NCBI RefSeq assembly: GCF_000787775.1
Contig: NZ_BBPM01000037.1
Location: 1 to 38,002, forward strand
Length of the DNA: 38,002 nucleotides
From: Streptacidiphilus carbonis
GTDB taxonomy: Bacteria; Actinomycetota; Actinomycetes; Streptomycetales; Streptomycetaceae
Direction: 5' to 3'
Shown: positions 14,937 through 23,239 of the stretch, one piece after another
Position numbering within the stretch: the first letter of the stretch is position 1
Layout: every line of letters begins with the position of its first letter
Translations under genes and position numbers: made by a program
Notes under the pieces: model-generated
Database searches by the model: none
What the model was told of the DNA's origin: nothing
What the model saw: the letters and a program-made list of their open reading frames with translations, nothing else

Positions 14937-16024
14937 CCGCCCCAGCGGCAGCCGCAGTCCGGATGGGGGTCGAGCGGTCGGCGCCGCATCGAGCCGTCCA
15001 CCATGGAGACCTCGGCCCACCCGCCCAGGCTAGGGGGTGATCCGCCGTCGAGGAACATCAGGCAGTGCAGGGCGGCCAGTCCGGCCACGGTGGTGGCCAG
15101 CGCGGTGTCGCAGGGGGCACTGCCGCCGCTGCCCCCGCTGCCAAGACCGGAGCCGCGCCCCGAGCAGTGCTGGGCCAGCAGCTTGGGCCAGGCCGGATCC
15201 TCGTCGGCCCGGTGCAGCGACAGGCAGCGGCCGCAGCCGGTGGTGCCGGGCAGTACGAAGGGGCCGACCGTGCCGAGGGTCTCCAGCACCCCGGCGTAGA
15301 GGTGAGGGATGCCGGAGGTGAGCAGCTCACGGCCGACCTCCGGGTCGGCGAGCAGCCCGGCGGAGTCCCCCCGCGGCGCCACCACGACCAGGTCGGGGGC
15401 GCGCTCGGCGCTCCCGCTGTCGCAGCGGTCCTGAGGGCGGCCCGGCGCCGCCCGGCGCACCGCGGCCCTGGCGGCGGCGGCCCGGTAGCGGCCGGTGTCG
15501 CCGACCAGCAGCCCGCAGGGGGAGGTGTCCTGCTCCCTGACCCTGCCCCCGTCGACCACCTCCACCTGGCCGATCCCGGCGGCGGCGAGCACCGCCGCGA
15601 TCGCCGCGCCGACCCGCCCGGCGCCGCGGACCTGGACCCTGGCCCTGCGTCTGGCGAGCAGCAGCGCGGGGGCGCTGCCGGGGGCGGGGTGCGCCAGCGA
15701 GAGCGCGGCCAGGTCGGGCTGGAGCCGGGCCAGTTCGGGCGGCGGCAGCTGCAGCAGGTCGCGCTGGGCGGCGGTGTCGTCCAGCACGCTCGAAGCGGCC
15801 AGTTCGGACAGCAGGCTGTCCACCCGCTCCTGCGGGATCCCCAGCCCGGCCGCCTCGTCGGCGAGGGCCGGCAGCTCCCTGGTGCCGTCGAGCAGCTCCA
15901 GGAATTCCGCCTCGCCGGGCTCGGCGGCCGTGAGCAGGGCGGTGTGCGCCCGGCCGACGCCGAACTGCAGCGTGCTGCGGTCGCGCCAGGCCCGGCGCAG
16001 AGCGGGTTTGAGACAAGGTCGCAT
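14909..16024 (-). CDS. ThiF-like protein with PqqD/RRE-like N-terminus
   Basis: 371 residues. Residues 20-85 (FLELLDGTREL ... VDSLLSELAASSVLDD) resemble the winged-helix leader-peptide-binding (RRE/PqqD-like) region of TOMM-type cyclodehydratase partner proteins. Residues 133-260 form a Rossmann-like ThiF/E1 region starting at RGAGRVGAAIA with VVDGG. CGRC and CGCRW late in the chain could bind zinc. The usual ATP-site Arg/Gln and Lys after the VxSNLxRQ segment are not conserved (DTSPCGLL, GDTGRYRAA), so adenylation activity is doubtful. The ATG has GGAGG six bases upstream. No precursor peptide or modification enzyme is nearby. The middle (about 295-310) is a Gly/Ser linker. Confidence 0.82.
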   Translation of the reverse strand: MRPCLKPALRRAWRDRSTLQFGVGRAHTALLTAAEPGEAEFLELLDGTRELPALADEAAGLGIPQERVDSLLSELAASSVLDDTAAQRDLLQLPPPELARLQPDLAALSLAHPAPGSAPALLLARRRARVQVRGAGRVGAAIAAVLAAAGIGQVEVVDGGRVREQDTSPCGLLVGDTGRYRAAAARAAVRRAAPGRPQDRCDSGSAERAPDLVVVAPRGDSAGLLADPEVGRELLTSGIPHLYAGVLETLGTVGPFVLPGTTGCGRCLSLHRADEDPAWPKLLAQHCSGRGSGLGSGGSGGSAPCDTALATTVAGLAALHCLMFLDGGSPPSLGGWAEVSMVDGSMRRRPLDPHPDCGCRWGGQGSEEPKP

Positions 16025-16283
16025 GGCTCTCCTCCGGTGAATCGCGGGTGAATCGCGCGATGATCGCGGCTCCGTCCCTGAGCATGCCCGGATTGGCTCG
16101 ATCGTGCGGAAAGCTATCCACAGCCTTGGGACGATGATCGGAGGAATGCCGCACCGCGGCCTTCCGGTCTGTCGGATCTGGCGATATCTGTCCGGATTTG
16201 AGGCTGTGAGACAGCCGACCCGGGAGTCTCAATTCGGCCATGAGGGAGGACTTCTGTCACTGCCAGCAGGTAACGTCTGGCGC
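16025..16283. promoter_or_regulatory. divergent promoter region, ThiF-like / metallopeptidase
   Basis: 259 bp without a gene. It is less GC-rich than the flanks and has TAACGT (16271-16276) positioned for the leaderless metallopeptidase start, and CTATCCACA (16114-16122), a one-mismatch DnaA box that is probably chance. No dyad strong enough to name an operator was found. Confidence 0.4.
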
Positions 16284-16910
16284 GTGGCAGCCGGACCGGA
16301 TTCCCGTCCTCCTGTGCCGCGTCGGCGCGCTCCGGATGCCTCCGGGGAGAGCGCCGCGGCGCAGTCCGTAGAGGTGCGCCGGAGCGCCCGCCGGAGTCGG
16401 ACGGTGTCCGCCTACCGCGAGGGCGACCGGACGGTGGTGCTGATCCCGGCCCGGATGTCGGCGGCCGAGGAGAAGCGCTGGGTCGCGCAGATGCTGGACA
16501 AGCTCGCCGCCCAGGAGAGCCGCCAGGTGCTCGGCGACGACGCCCTGGCCGCCCGGGCCGCCGGCCTCTCGGCCCGCTACCTCGACGGCCGGGCCGTCCC
16601 GGTGAGCGTCCGGTGGGTCACCAACCAGAACACCCGCTGGGGCTCCTGCACCCCGGTCGAGGGCACCATCAGGCTGTCGCACCGGCTGCAGGGGATGCCC
16701 GAGTACGTCGTCGAGTACGTGCTGCTGCACGAGTTGGCGCACCTGCTGGTCGCCGACCACGGCCCCCGGTTCTGGGCGCTGCTGGCCGGCTACCCGCGCA
16801 CCGAGCGGGCCCGCGGCTACCTGGAGGGCGTGGTGGCGGCGGCCCGGCTGCCGCACGTCCCCGGACCGCGCCAGGAGTCCCGGCCCGAGGACCTCGACGA
16901 CTGCGGCTGA
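16284..16910 (+). CDS. WLM/YgjP-type zinc metallopeptidase (DUF45)
   Basis: About 208 residues. The zinc site is LLHELAHLLVADHGPRFW (about residues 150-168), a HExxH motif with the third ligand in HGPRFW, preceded by WVTNQNTRWGSC. This is the DUF45/YgjP-like family of SprT/WLM-related minimal proteases; substrates are unknown. The chosen GTG at 16284 follows TAACGT (16271-16276) by seven bases, indicating leaderless expression; an open frame extends upstream to 16104 but its composition is intergenic. The gene diverges from the ThiF-like gene over a 260-bp relatively AT-richer region. The basic N-terminus (VRRSARRSRTV) precedes the fold. Confidence 0.88.
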   Translation: MAAGPDSRPPVPRRRAPDASGESAAAQSVEVRRSARRSRTVSAYREGDRTVVLIPARMSAAEEKRWVAQMLDKLAAQESRQVLGDDALAARAAGLSARYLDGRAVPVSVRWVTNQNTRWGSCTPVEGTIRLSHRLQGMPEYVVEYVLLHELAHLLVADHGPRFWALLAGYPRTERARGYLEGVVAAARLPHVPGPRQESRPEDLDDCG

Positions 16911-16998
16911 GCCGCGCCCGGCTGTGCCGCCCCGGCGCGGACGGTGTGGACGGTGCGTCAGCGGACGGCGCGTCAGCGAACGGCGCCGGCGGACCGCG

Positions 16999-17568
16999 TC
17001 AGCCCAGCAGCTTCCGGGCCCGGGCCACCAGCACCCGCACCGAGGTGTCGGTCAGCTCGGGCAGCTCGTCGTAGCCGAACCAGCGCAGCTCCAGTGACTC
17101 CTCACTGATCCGCTCCACCGCGTCCGCCAGCGCCGGTACCAGGTACTGGACGTCGAGGTGGGTGTTCTCCGGCTGGTCCTTGCCGGCGCAGCGCACCGCG
17201 TGCCGGTCCAGCTTCACCGGCGCGGGGCTGTCCGCCGGATACGGAACCAGACCGGAGGCGATGCCGGACTCCTCGACGGCCTCCCGCAGGGCGGCCCCGG
17301 CCAGCGTGGTGTCCTCCGGCTCGCAGTGGCCGCCGAGCTGGAGCCACAGCCCCACCTTGGGGTGCAGCGTCAGCAGCACCCGCCCGCGCTCGACGTCGAC
17401 CACCAGCGCACTCGCGGTGATGTGCGCCGGACGGCAGGACCGCCAGACCCCTTCCGGCCGGGCCTCCAGATGGTCGAGGTAGTCGCGCCGCAGCAGCTCC
17501 TCCTCGTCGTCCGGGGCGGCCCACTCCCGCAGGGTGCGGACCGTGTCGGCGTGCAGCTGACCGCTCAC
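16999..17568 (-). CDS. Nudix hydrolase
   Basis: 189 residues. The start is a GTG whose bases overlap the stop of the upstream DUF2342 gene (GTGA at 17565-17568), so the two are translationally coupled. The Nudix region reads GGHCEPEDTTLAGAA then LREAVEESGI, with the RExxEExG core intact; the segment before it follows the GGHxEPxD variant seen in a common actinobacterial subfamily. The enzyme should hydrolyse a nucleoside diphosphate linked to another moiety, using a divalent metal; substrate unknown. ALVVDVERGRVLLTLHP upstream of the box is the normal first strands of the fold. Confidence 0.9.
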   Translation of the reverse strand: MSGQLHADTVRTLREWAAPDDEEELLRRDYLDHLEARPEGVWRSCRPAHITASALVVDVERGRVLLTLHPKVGLWLQLGGHCEPEDTTLAGAALREAVEESGIASGLVPYPADSPAPVKLDRHAVRCAGKDQPENTHLDVQYLVPALADAVERISEESLELRWFGYDELPELTDTSVRVLVARARKLLG

Positions 17569-19085
17569 GCCTTGTCCCCGTCGCCGTTGCCGCCCTTGTC
17601 GTCGCCCTCGCGCCGGTCGCTCTCGTCGCCCGCACTGCCGGCCCGCTTGTCGCCGGCGGCCGCGGCCTTGCCCAGCATCTCGTCCAGCTTGCTGAAGTCG
17701 ATGCTGTTCTCGGTCGCGGGCTGGTCCTCGCGGTGGACGAAGCCGTCCGGGTCGTCCAGGTCCTTGGCGGTGGGCAGCATGTCCGGGTGCTCCCAGAGCG
17801 CGTCCCGCCCGTCGGTGCCCCGGGCGTCGGCCAGCGAGGCCCACAGCCGGGCGGCGTCCCGCAGCCGGCGCGGCCGCAGCTCCAGGCCGACCAGGGTGGC
17901 GAAGGTCTGCTCGGCCGGTCCGCCGGTGGCCCGGCGGCGGCGCAGCGTCTCCCGCAGCGCGGCGGCGTGCGGCAGGTGCGGGGCCGCGGCGGCGTGCACC
18001 ACCGCGTCCACCCAGCCCTCGACCAGGGCCAGCGCGGTCTCCAGCCGGGCCAGCGCGGCCTTCTGCTCGGGGGTGTCCTCGGGCTGGAACAGGCCGCCGG
18101 CCATCGCCTCCTGCATGGACTCGGGGTTGCTCGGGTCGATCTGGCCGACCAGGTCCTCCAGCCGGCTCGCGTCGACCTTGATGCCGCGGGCGTAGGCCTC
18201 GACCGCGCCGAACAGGTGCTGCCGCAGCCACGGCACATGGGCGAATAGCCGCTGGTGGGCGGCCTCGCGCAGAGCCAGGTAGAGGCGGACCTCGTCGGCG
18301 GGCACCTCCAGGCCCTCGCCGAAGGCCTCGATGTTCTGCGGCATCAGCGCGGCCTTGCCGGCCGGGCCGAGCGGCAGGCCCACATCGGTGGAGCCGACCA
18401 CCTCGGCGGCCAGCGCGCCCAGCGCCTGGCCGATCTGCGAGCCGAACATCGCGCCGCCCATGCTGCGCATCACCCCGAGCAGCGGGCCGGCCATGGCCTG
18501 CATCTCCTCGGGCACCACTCCGCCCATGGCGTTGGCGACCCGCTCGGCCACCGGGTCGACCAGTTCCTTCCAGGCCGGCAGGGTGGCCTCGATCCACTCG
18601 GCGCGGCTCCAGGCGACCGCCGTGCCGGCGCCGACCGAGAGCGCGGTGGCGGAATCCAGCCAGAGATCGGCCAGCCGCATCGCCTCGACCACCGCGGTCC
18701 GCTCGGCCTCACCCACCGAACGGTCCTTCGAGCCGTCCTCGGCGCCCTGCACCACCGCCTGGCGCGCCAGGTCCTTGGCCAGTTCCCAGTTGACCGGGCC
18801 CCCGTCGAACGACAGCATCTGGCCCAGCTGCTGGAACGCCGCACCCAGATCGCCGGGGTTCATCGCGCCGAAGAGGCCTTCCAGCGGATTGCCCGATCCG
18901 CCGCCGGGCATCCCCGGCAGACCGCCGAGGAATCCGAACGGGTTGGCCGGACCGCCGGAGCCCGAACCCGAACCGGATCCAGAACCTGAGCCGGAGCCGC
19001 CCGGGTCGGACTTGCCGCTCTCCTTGCCGTCCTCGGGTTCCTCGTTATTTCCTGAGGGGCCGAAGCCGAAGGGGAAGTCGTTCAC
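17565..19085 (-). CDS. DUF2342 zinc-dependent metallohydrolase-like protein
   Basis: 506 residues, GTG start with GAGG about six bases upstream. It has a Gly/Ser-rich and Phe/Pro/Gly-rich N-terminus (first 75 residues, with a run of GS dipeptides), then a compact helical domain containing WSRAEWIEATLPAW, the Ala/Gly-rich MFGSQIGQALGALA and LREAAHQRLFAHVPWL. The last is the diagnostic motif of DUF2342, a family annotated as zinc-dependent metalloprotease or F420-biosynthesis-associated, with unproven activity. The motif lacks a canonical HExxH. The C-terminus is acidic and low in complexity. It shares an operon with the Nudix gene, which starts within its stop codon. Role unknown. Confidence 0.85.
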   Translation of the reverse strand: MNDFPFGFGPSGNNEEPEDGKESGKSDPGGSGSGSGSGSGSGSGGPANPFGFLGGLPGMPGGGSGNPLEGLFGAMNPGDLGAAFQQLGQMLSFDGGPVNWELAKDLARQAVVQGAEDGSKDRSVGEAERTAVVEAMRLADLWLDSATALSVGAGTAVAWSRAEWIEATLPAWKELVDPVAERVANAMGGVVPEEMQAMAGPLLGVMRSMGGAMFGSQIGQALGALAAEVVGSTDVGLPLGPAGKAALMPQNIEAFGEGLEVPADEVRLYLALREAAHQRLFAHVPWLRQHLFGAVEAYARGIKVDASRLEDLVGQIDPSNPESMQEAMAGGLFQPEDTPEQKAALARLETALALVEGWVDAVVHAAAAPHLPHAAALRETLRRRRATGGPAEQTFATLVGLELRPRRLRDAARLWASLADARGTDGRDALWEHPDMLPTAKDLDDPDGFVHREDQPATENSIDFSKLDEMLGKAAAAGDKRAGSAGDESDRREGDDKGGNGDGDKA

Positions 19086-19219
19086 GAGCTGCCTCGATCT
19101 CGTCGGCCGTCGCGTCCGAGCGGCGGGGGAGGGTATGCCCGGGGCCGCGGCGGGTGCAAACAGGCGGGTGGTTTCCGGTCACTGCCGGGCGCCACCGTGC
19201 CGGGTGCACCGCCGCACCC

Positions 19220-19273
19220 TTGCCTCGGGCAGGATGGTCGATACGTGACCCGCACGAACGGGTCGCACGAACG
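19220..19273 (+). promoter_or_regulatory. promoter with operator-like dyad upstream of the SDR gene
   Basis: TTGCCT (19220-19225) and TACGTG (19242-19247) are separated by 16 bp. Directly downstream, GACCCG (19247-19252) and CGGGTC (19259-19264) form a perfect dyad with a 6-bp centre over the expected start point. CGCACGAACG occurs twice, at 19251-19260 and 19264-19273. The arrangement looks like a repressor site. Confidence 0.45.
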
Positions 19274-19314
19274 CATCACGCGTACGCATCAAAATTAACC
19301 GTGAAGGAGAGCCG

Positions 19315-20478
19315 GTGAGTTCCCCACCTTCGCACGTTCGCTCTGGGCTGACCGCCGATGGGCTGACCGTCGAGCAGTACGGCCCCGCGGACGCGGAGGG
19401 CGTGGCGCCCGAGTACGACGGGCCGCCGCTGGTCGTAGCCGTCACCGGCGCCGCCTCCGGTATCGGCAGCCGGCTGGCCGCCCGGCTCTCCGCCTCGACC
19501 GCGGTGAAGCGGGTCCTGGCCATCGACGAGCGCCGCGGCGACGTGCCCGGGGTGCAGTGGCGGGTGCTGGACGTCCGGGACCCTGCCGTGGCCGAGCGGC
19601 TGGCCGGGGTCGACGTGGTGGTGCACCTGGCCCAGGACCTGGGCATGGACACCGATCCCCGGACCCGCAGCGCCTACAACGTCCGCGGCACCCAGACGGT
19701 GCTCACCGCCGCGGCCGCCGCCGGGGTGCACCGGGTGGTGCTGTGTACCTCCGCCATGGTCTACGGAGCGCTGGACGACAACGAGGTCCCGCTGGACGAG
19801 GACGCGCCGCTGCGCGCCACCGAGGAGGCCTCCCTGGTCGGGGACCTGCTGGAGATCGAGCGGCTGGGCCGGCGCGCGCCGCACGCGCACCCCGGGCTCT
19901 CGGTCACCGTGCTGCGCCCAGCGGTCGTGGTCGGTCCCGGCGTGGACACCGTGCTGACCCGCCACTTCGAGGCGCCCCGGCTGCTGGTGGTCGCGGGCTC
20001 CCGTCCCTGCTGGCAGTTCTGCCACGTGGACGACCTGACGGCGGCGCTGGAGTACGCGGCGCTCGGCCTGGTCGAGGGCGAGGTCACGGTCGGCTGCGAC
20101 GGCTGGCTGGAGCAGGAGGAGGTCGAGGAGATCACCGGCATCCGCCGGATGGAGCTGCCGGCCTCGCTCGCCCTGGGCACGGCGGCCCGGCTGCACCGGC
20201 TCGGGCTGACCCCGGCCCCGGCCGGGGACCTGGCCTACACGATGTACCCGTGGGTGGTGTCCGGCAGCAGGCTGCACGAGGCCGGTTGGCGTCCGCTGCA
20301 CACCAACGAGGAGGTGCTGGGCGAACTGCTGGAACAGGTCTCCGGCAACCACGCGGTGGCCGGCCGCCGGCTCGGCGGCAAGGACGCGGCGACCACCCTG
20401 GGCGCGGCCGGCGCGACGGTGGCGCTGGTGGGCACGGCGGCGCTGGTGCGCCGGGCGCGCAAGCGGCGGCGGATCTGA
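19315..20478 (+). CDS. extended SDR / NAD-dependent epimerase-like protein with C-terminal membrane tail
   Basis: 387 residues, GTG start with AAGGAG six bases upstream. A Rossmann signature TGAASGIGSRLA (about 43-54) follows a 35-residue leader, and CTSAMVYGAL occupies the place of the catalytic serine strand. The YxxxK pair expected after it is absent: the aligned stretch reads EEASLVGDLLEIERL. The protein may therefore bind NAD(P) without normal dehydrogenase chemistry. The last 30 residues form a hydrophobic segment (LGAAGATVALVGTAALV) ending in RRARKRRRI, which suggests a tail anchor with the enzyme domain in the cytoplasm. It is followed by moaE after about 75 bp. Its substrate is unknown. 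Confidence 0.86.
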   Translation: MSSPPSHVRSGLTADGLTVEQYGPADAEGVAPEYDGPPLVVAVTGAASGIGSRLAARLSASTAVKRVLAIDERRGDVPGVQWRVLDVRDPAVAERLAGVDVVVHLAQDLGMDTDPRTRSAYNVRGTQTVLTAAAAAGVHRVVLCTSAMVYGALDDNEVPLDEDAPLRATEEASLVGDLLEIERLGRRAPHAHPGLSVTVLRPAVVVGPGVDTVLTRHFEAPRLLVVAGSRPCWQFCHVDDLTAALEYAALGLVEGEVTVGCDGWLEQEEVEEITGIRRMELPASLALGTAARLHRLGLTPAPAGDLAYTMYPWVVSGSRLHEAGWRPLHTNEEVLGELLEQVSGNHAVAGRRLGGKDAATTLGAAGATVALVGTAALVRRARKRRRI

Positions 20479-20554
20479 GCCCGAGACGGAAGCTTGTGTG
20501 GAAAGTAATATCCGCGATACGGAAACGATGAGGGCGGCGGAGCCGTCATCGGTC

Positions 20555-21007
20555 ATGATGGACACCATGATGGAAGCCGCTGACGCCGACCCGATCCGCC
20601 TGCTCGCGCTGCGGGAGGCCCCGCTCTCCCTGGACGAGGTGTACGCCGCCGTCGGCGACACCCACGCCGGGGGCACGGCCGTCTTCGTCGGCACGGTGCG
20701 CGACCACGACGGCGGGAAGACCGTCACGGCGCTGGACTACAGCGCCCATCCCAGTGCCGAGGCGGAGCTGCGCCGGGTGGCCGAGAAGGTCGCCGCCGAC
20801 TTCCCAGTGGTGGCCCTGGCCGCGGTGCACCGGGTCGGCGAGCTCGAGGTGAGCGATGCCGCGGTGATCGTCGCGGTCTCCTGCGCGCACCGCGGTGAGG
20901 CGTTCGAGGCCTGCCGCCGGCTGATCGACGACCTCAAGCACACCGTCCCGATCTGGAAGCACCAGCGCTTCGCCGACGGCACCGAGGAGTGGGTCGCCTC
21001 CTGCTGA
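20555..21007 (+). CDS. moaE: molybdopterin synthase catalytic subunit MoaE
   Basis: About 150 residues. MoaE transfers sulphur from MoaD thiocarboxylate to precursor Z during molybdenum cofactor synthesis. Diagnostic stretches are FVGTVRDHDGGKTV, LDYSAHPSAEAEL, AAVHRVGELEVSD, VSCAHRGEAFEA and the active-site PIWKHQ near the end. Several in-frame starts exist (20498, 20528, 20555, 20558, 20567, 20570); 20555 has GGAG twelve bases upstream and lies beyond a low-GC promoter-like stretch (TTGTGT at 20494 and GATACG at 20516). No moaD or other cofactor gene is adjacent, which is usual in Streptomyces. GGTGACG and CGTCACC (21043-21059) form a hairpin after it. Confidence 0.9.
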   Translation: MMDTMMEAADADPIRLLALREAPLSLDEVYAAVGDTHAGGTAVFVGTVRDHDGGKTVTALDYSAHPSAEAELRRVAEKVAADFPVVALAAVHRVGELEVSDAAVIVAVSCAHRGEAFEACRRLIDDLKHTVPIWKHQRFADGTEEWVASC

Positions 21008-21183
21008 CGGCCGGCCGCCGACCGGCACCTGCGGGGCCGGACGGTGACGTGCCGTCACCCGATCGGCGGCGGCAGGGAAACGGCTCGACCGTCTGTTCCC
21101 CGGGCGGGACCCGGACGGCCCCGCGATCGTTGCCACGATGAGCGGATAGTCTGCTCCTATACACGATGAGCTGGGAGTACGAC

Positions 21184-21351
21184 ATGAGCGCTCTCGCGTG
21201 GTTGATCATCCCCGTGGTGGCCGGAGTCTTCGCCATGCTCTGGGTGGTCTGGTCCGGCCGGACCAGGTCGACCGGTGACCACGACGCCCTGGCGGAGCAT
21301 CAGCGCTTCCGCGAGGCCATGGAACGCGGCATCGACCTGCCCGAGTCCTGA
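21184..21351 (+). CDS. small single-span membrane protein
   Basis: 55 residues. Residues 3-25 (ALAWLIIPVVAGVFAMLWVVW) form one membrane segment, followed by a positively charged turn (SGRTRST) and a cytoplasmic tail with HQRFREAMERG. GGGAG lies six bases before the ATG at 21184, which excludes the ATG at 21166 that overlaps this ribosome site. Similar short proteins stand upstream of the PDZ/Lon-type protease gene in other Streptomyces, as I recall. No function is known. TATACA (21158-21163) may be the -10 element. An accessory role in membrane proteolysis is possible from position only. Confidence 0.75.
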   Translation: MSALAWLIIPVVAGVFAMLWVVWSGRTRSTGDHDALAEHQRFREAMERGIDLPES

Positions 21352-21468
21352 CAGCTGCTCCGGGCCGCCGCTCCGGGCCGCCGTTCCCGGTCGGGGCCCG
21401 GGAAGCCGCGTACCCGGGAGCAGCAGTCCGCCGGGCGGCCGGTGCGAAGCGTCCCGTAGGGTCGTGCC

Positions 21469-22527
21469 ATGCCACGCCGCTCCGCGACGATGCTCGCCTC
21501 CACGCTGCTGCTGATAGCGCTGTTCTGCGCCGCCGTGCTGATCAAGGTGCCCTACTCGGAGATGAGTCCGGGCCCGACGTACAACACGCTGGGCGCCCAG
21601 GGCGGCAAGCAGGTGATCACCATCAGCGGCCGCTCCACCTACCCGACCACCGGGAACCTCAACATGACCACGGTCGAGGTGACCAGCGCGGACTACACGC
21701 TGAACCTGGTCGAGGCGGTCACCGGCTGGCTGCGGCACGACCAGGCGGTCATTCCGCACAGCAACCTCTACCCGGACAACCAGACCGAGAAGCAGGCCGA
21801 GGCGCAGAACGCCGAGGAGTTCTCGGCGTCGCAGGACAGCGCCAAGGCGGCGGCGCTGACCCAGCTGGGCATCCCCGTCGGCACCGAGGTGGTGGTGTCC
21901 GCGGTGGTCGAGGGCAGCCCCTCGGTGGGCCGGATGCACGCCGGGGACGTGGTGGTCGCGGTGGACGGCACCAAGGTGACCGACCCCGACCAGGTGGCCG
22001 CCCTGGTCACCAAGCACCAGCCGGGCCAGGACGTCGTCTTCACGGTCATCCCGCCCGGGAAGACCAGCAGCAACCTGCAGCAGGTCACCGTCACCACGGC
22101 CAAGAACCCCGACACCGGCAAGGCCTTCGTCGGCATCCAGCCGGGCACCGAGCACACCTTCCCGTTCACCATCGACATCAACCTGGGCGACGTCGGCGGC
22201 CCCAGCGCGGGGCTGATGTTCGCCCTGGGCATCGTGGACAAGCTCCAGTCCACCGATCTGACCGGCGGGAGGTTCATCGCCGGCACCGGCACCATCGACG
22301 CCGACGGGACGGTCGGACCGATCGGCGGCATCTCCATGAAGATCATCGCGGCGCGCAACGCGGGCGCCCAGTACTTCCTCACCCCGTCGTCCAACTGCGC
22401 CGAGGCCGCCGCCGACACCCCGTCAGGGCTGCGGCTGATCAAGGTCGACAAGCTGTCGCAGGCGGTGACCGACCTGGCCGAGATCCGCTCGGGCGACCTC
22501 TCGGCGCTGCCCGCCTGCAGCAGGTAG
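21469..22527 (+). CDS. membrane-anchored PDZ-Lon (S16) protease, YlbL-like
   Basis: 352 residues. One N-terminal membrane segment (about 6-26) is followed by an extracytoplasmic PDZ domain (about 135-205) with SPSVGRMHAGDVVVAVDG. The Lon-type catalytic domain follows, with serine in GDVGGPSAGLMFALG (about 246) and lysine in GGISMKIIAARNAG (about 290). No ATPase domain is present, so it is an ATP-independent protease like B. subtilis YlbL and its actinobacterial relatives, which act on secreted or membrane proteins. The N-terminal YSEMSPGPTYNTLG is typical for the family. Convergent with the next gene across 60 bp with a GGCAGC-GGGA-GCTGCC hairpin (22554-22569). Confidence 0.93.
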   Translation: MPRRSATMLASTLLLIALFCAAVLIKVPYSEMSPGPTYNTLGAQGGKQVITISGRSTYPTTGNLNMTTVEVTSADYTLNLVEAVTGWLRHDQAVIPHSNLYPDNQTEKQAEAQNAEEFSASQDSAKAAALTQLGIPVGTEVVVSAVVEGSPSVGRMHAGDVVVAVDGTKVTDPDQVAALVTKHQPGQDVVFTVIPPGKTSSNLQQVTVTTAKNPDTGKAFVGIQPGTEHTFPFTIDINLGDVGGPSAGLMFALGIVDKLQSTDLTGGRFIAGTGTIDADGTVGPIGGISMKIIAARNAGAQYFLTPSSNCAEAAADTPSGLRLIKVDKLSQAVTDLAEIRSGDLSALPACSR

Positions 22528-22587
22528 GCGACCGGCGGCAGGGGGCAGCAAGGGGCAGCGGGAGCTGCCGGGGGACGGAAGGGCCCG

Positions 22588-23139
22588 TCAGGCGAAGGTG
22601 GTGAGCAGGGCCTCGGCCAGCCCGGGGACCAGGGCGGGCCCGGTCAGCACCTCGCGCGCGGAGTCCTTCTCGCGCAGCCGCAGCGCCGTCTCCCTGGTGC
22701 CGTCCCGCAGCACCGCGACGGTCATCCGGACCTCCTGCCGCTCCGGGTGCTTGGCGACCCAGGCGGCCAGCTCCTTCTCCGAGACGCCCTCCGGCAGCTT
22801 GGCCTCGGCGGTCGGCGGCAGGATCAGCCGCTCCACCACCAGCGCGCAGCCGGCCACCGCGTCGGGCCAGGCGATGGTGCCGAGGAAGGTGTCCAGCGGC
22901 GTGCCCTTGGGCACCTCGTCCTGCTCGATCGGGGTGAACTGGTCCGTGGCGCCGGGCTCCAGGCCCAGCTGCCGGGCCAGGCCCGGCTCGTTCTTCAGCA
23001 GCGCGGCGGTGTCCACCAGCGCGAACAGCCGCGCCGGCTGGTCCCAGCCGAGGCCGGCGGCGTACTCGTCGATCTCCAGGACGGCGCGGGTGATCGGGCG
23101 GGCGGCGGGAGGAAGGCTCTCCTCAAGGGTTTCCGACAT
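22588..23139 (-). CDS. PPA1309 family protein, function unknown
   Basis: 183 residues. It matches the actinobacterial PPA1309 family: an N-terminal helix region (ARPITRAVLEIDEYAAGLGWDQPARLFALVDT), a central section with FTPIEQDEVP and LGTIAWPDAVAGCALVVERLILPP, and VRMTVAVLRDGTRETALRLR near the end. Function is unknown; the fold is probably soluble and cytoplasmic. The ATG at 23139 has GAGG nine bases upstream and is preferred to the GTG at 23154. It is divergent from the UPF0182 gene. The two families are often neighbours in Actinobacteria, so a functional link is possible. Confidence 0.86.
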   Translation of the reverse strand: MSETLEESLPPAARPITRAVLEIDEYAAGLGWDQPARLFALVDTAALLKNEPGLARQLGLEPGATDQFTPIEQDEVPKGTPLDTFLGTIAWPDAVAGCALVVERLILPPTAEAKLPEGVSEKELAAWVAKHPERQEVRMTVAVLRDGTRETALRLREKDSAREVLTGPALVPGLAEALLTTFA

Positions 23140-23207
23140 GCCATCCATCCTCACACGCCGGAGGCTACGACCTCATCACGGCGGCAGCAGGTCACCCGGT
23201 CCGGGAA

Positions 23208-23239
23208 CCAGAAGGCGGGTCTGTTCAGTTGCCTTCTGG
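23208..23239. promoter_or_regulatory. inverted repeat between PPA1309 and UPF0182 genes
   Basis: CCAGAAGGC (23208-23216) and GCCTTCTGG (23231-23239) are perfect 9-bp arms with a 14-bp centre in the 162-bp divergent gap. GGGAAC (23203-23208) and GTTCCC (23246-23251) add an outer, offset pair. It could be an operator or a leader structure. Confidence 0.45.

Noticed and set aside
16104-16283. N-terminal extension of the DUF45 peptidase from an upstream start
   Set aside because: The stretch has lower GC3, contains the promoter-like TAACGT, and its peptide shows no similarity to the usual N-terminus of the family.
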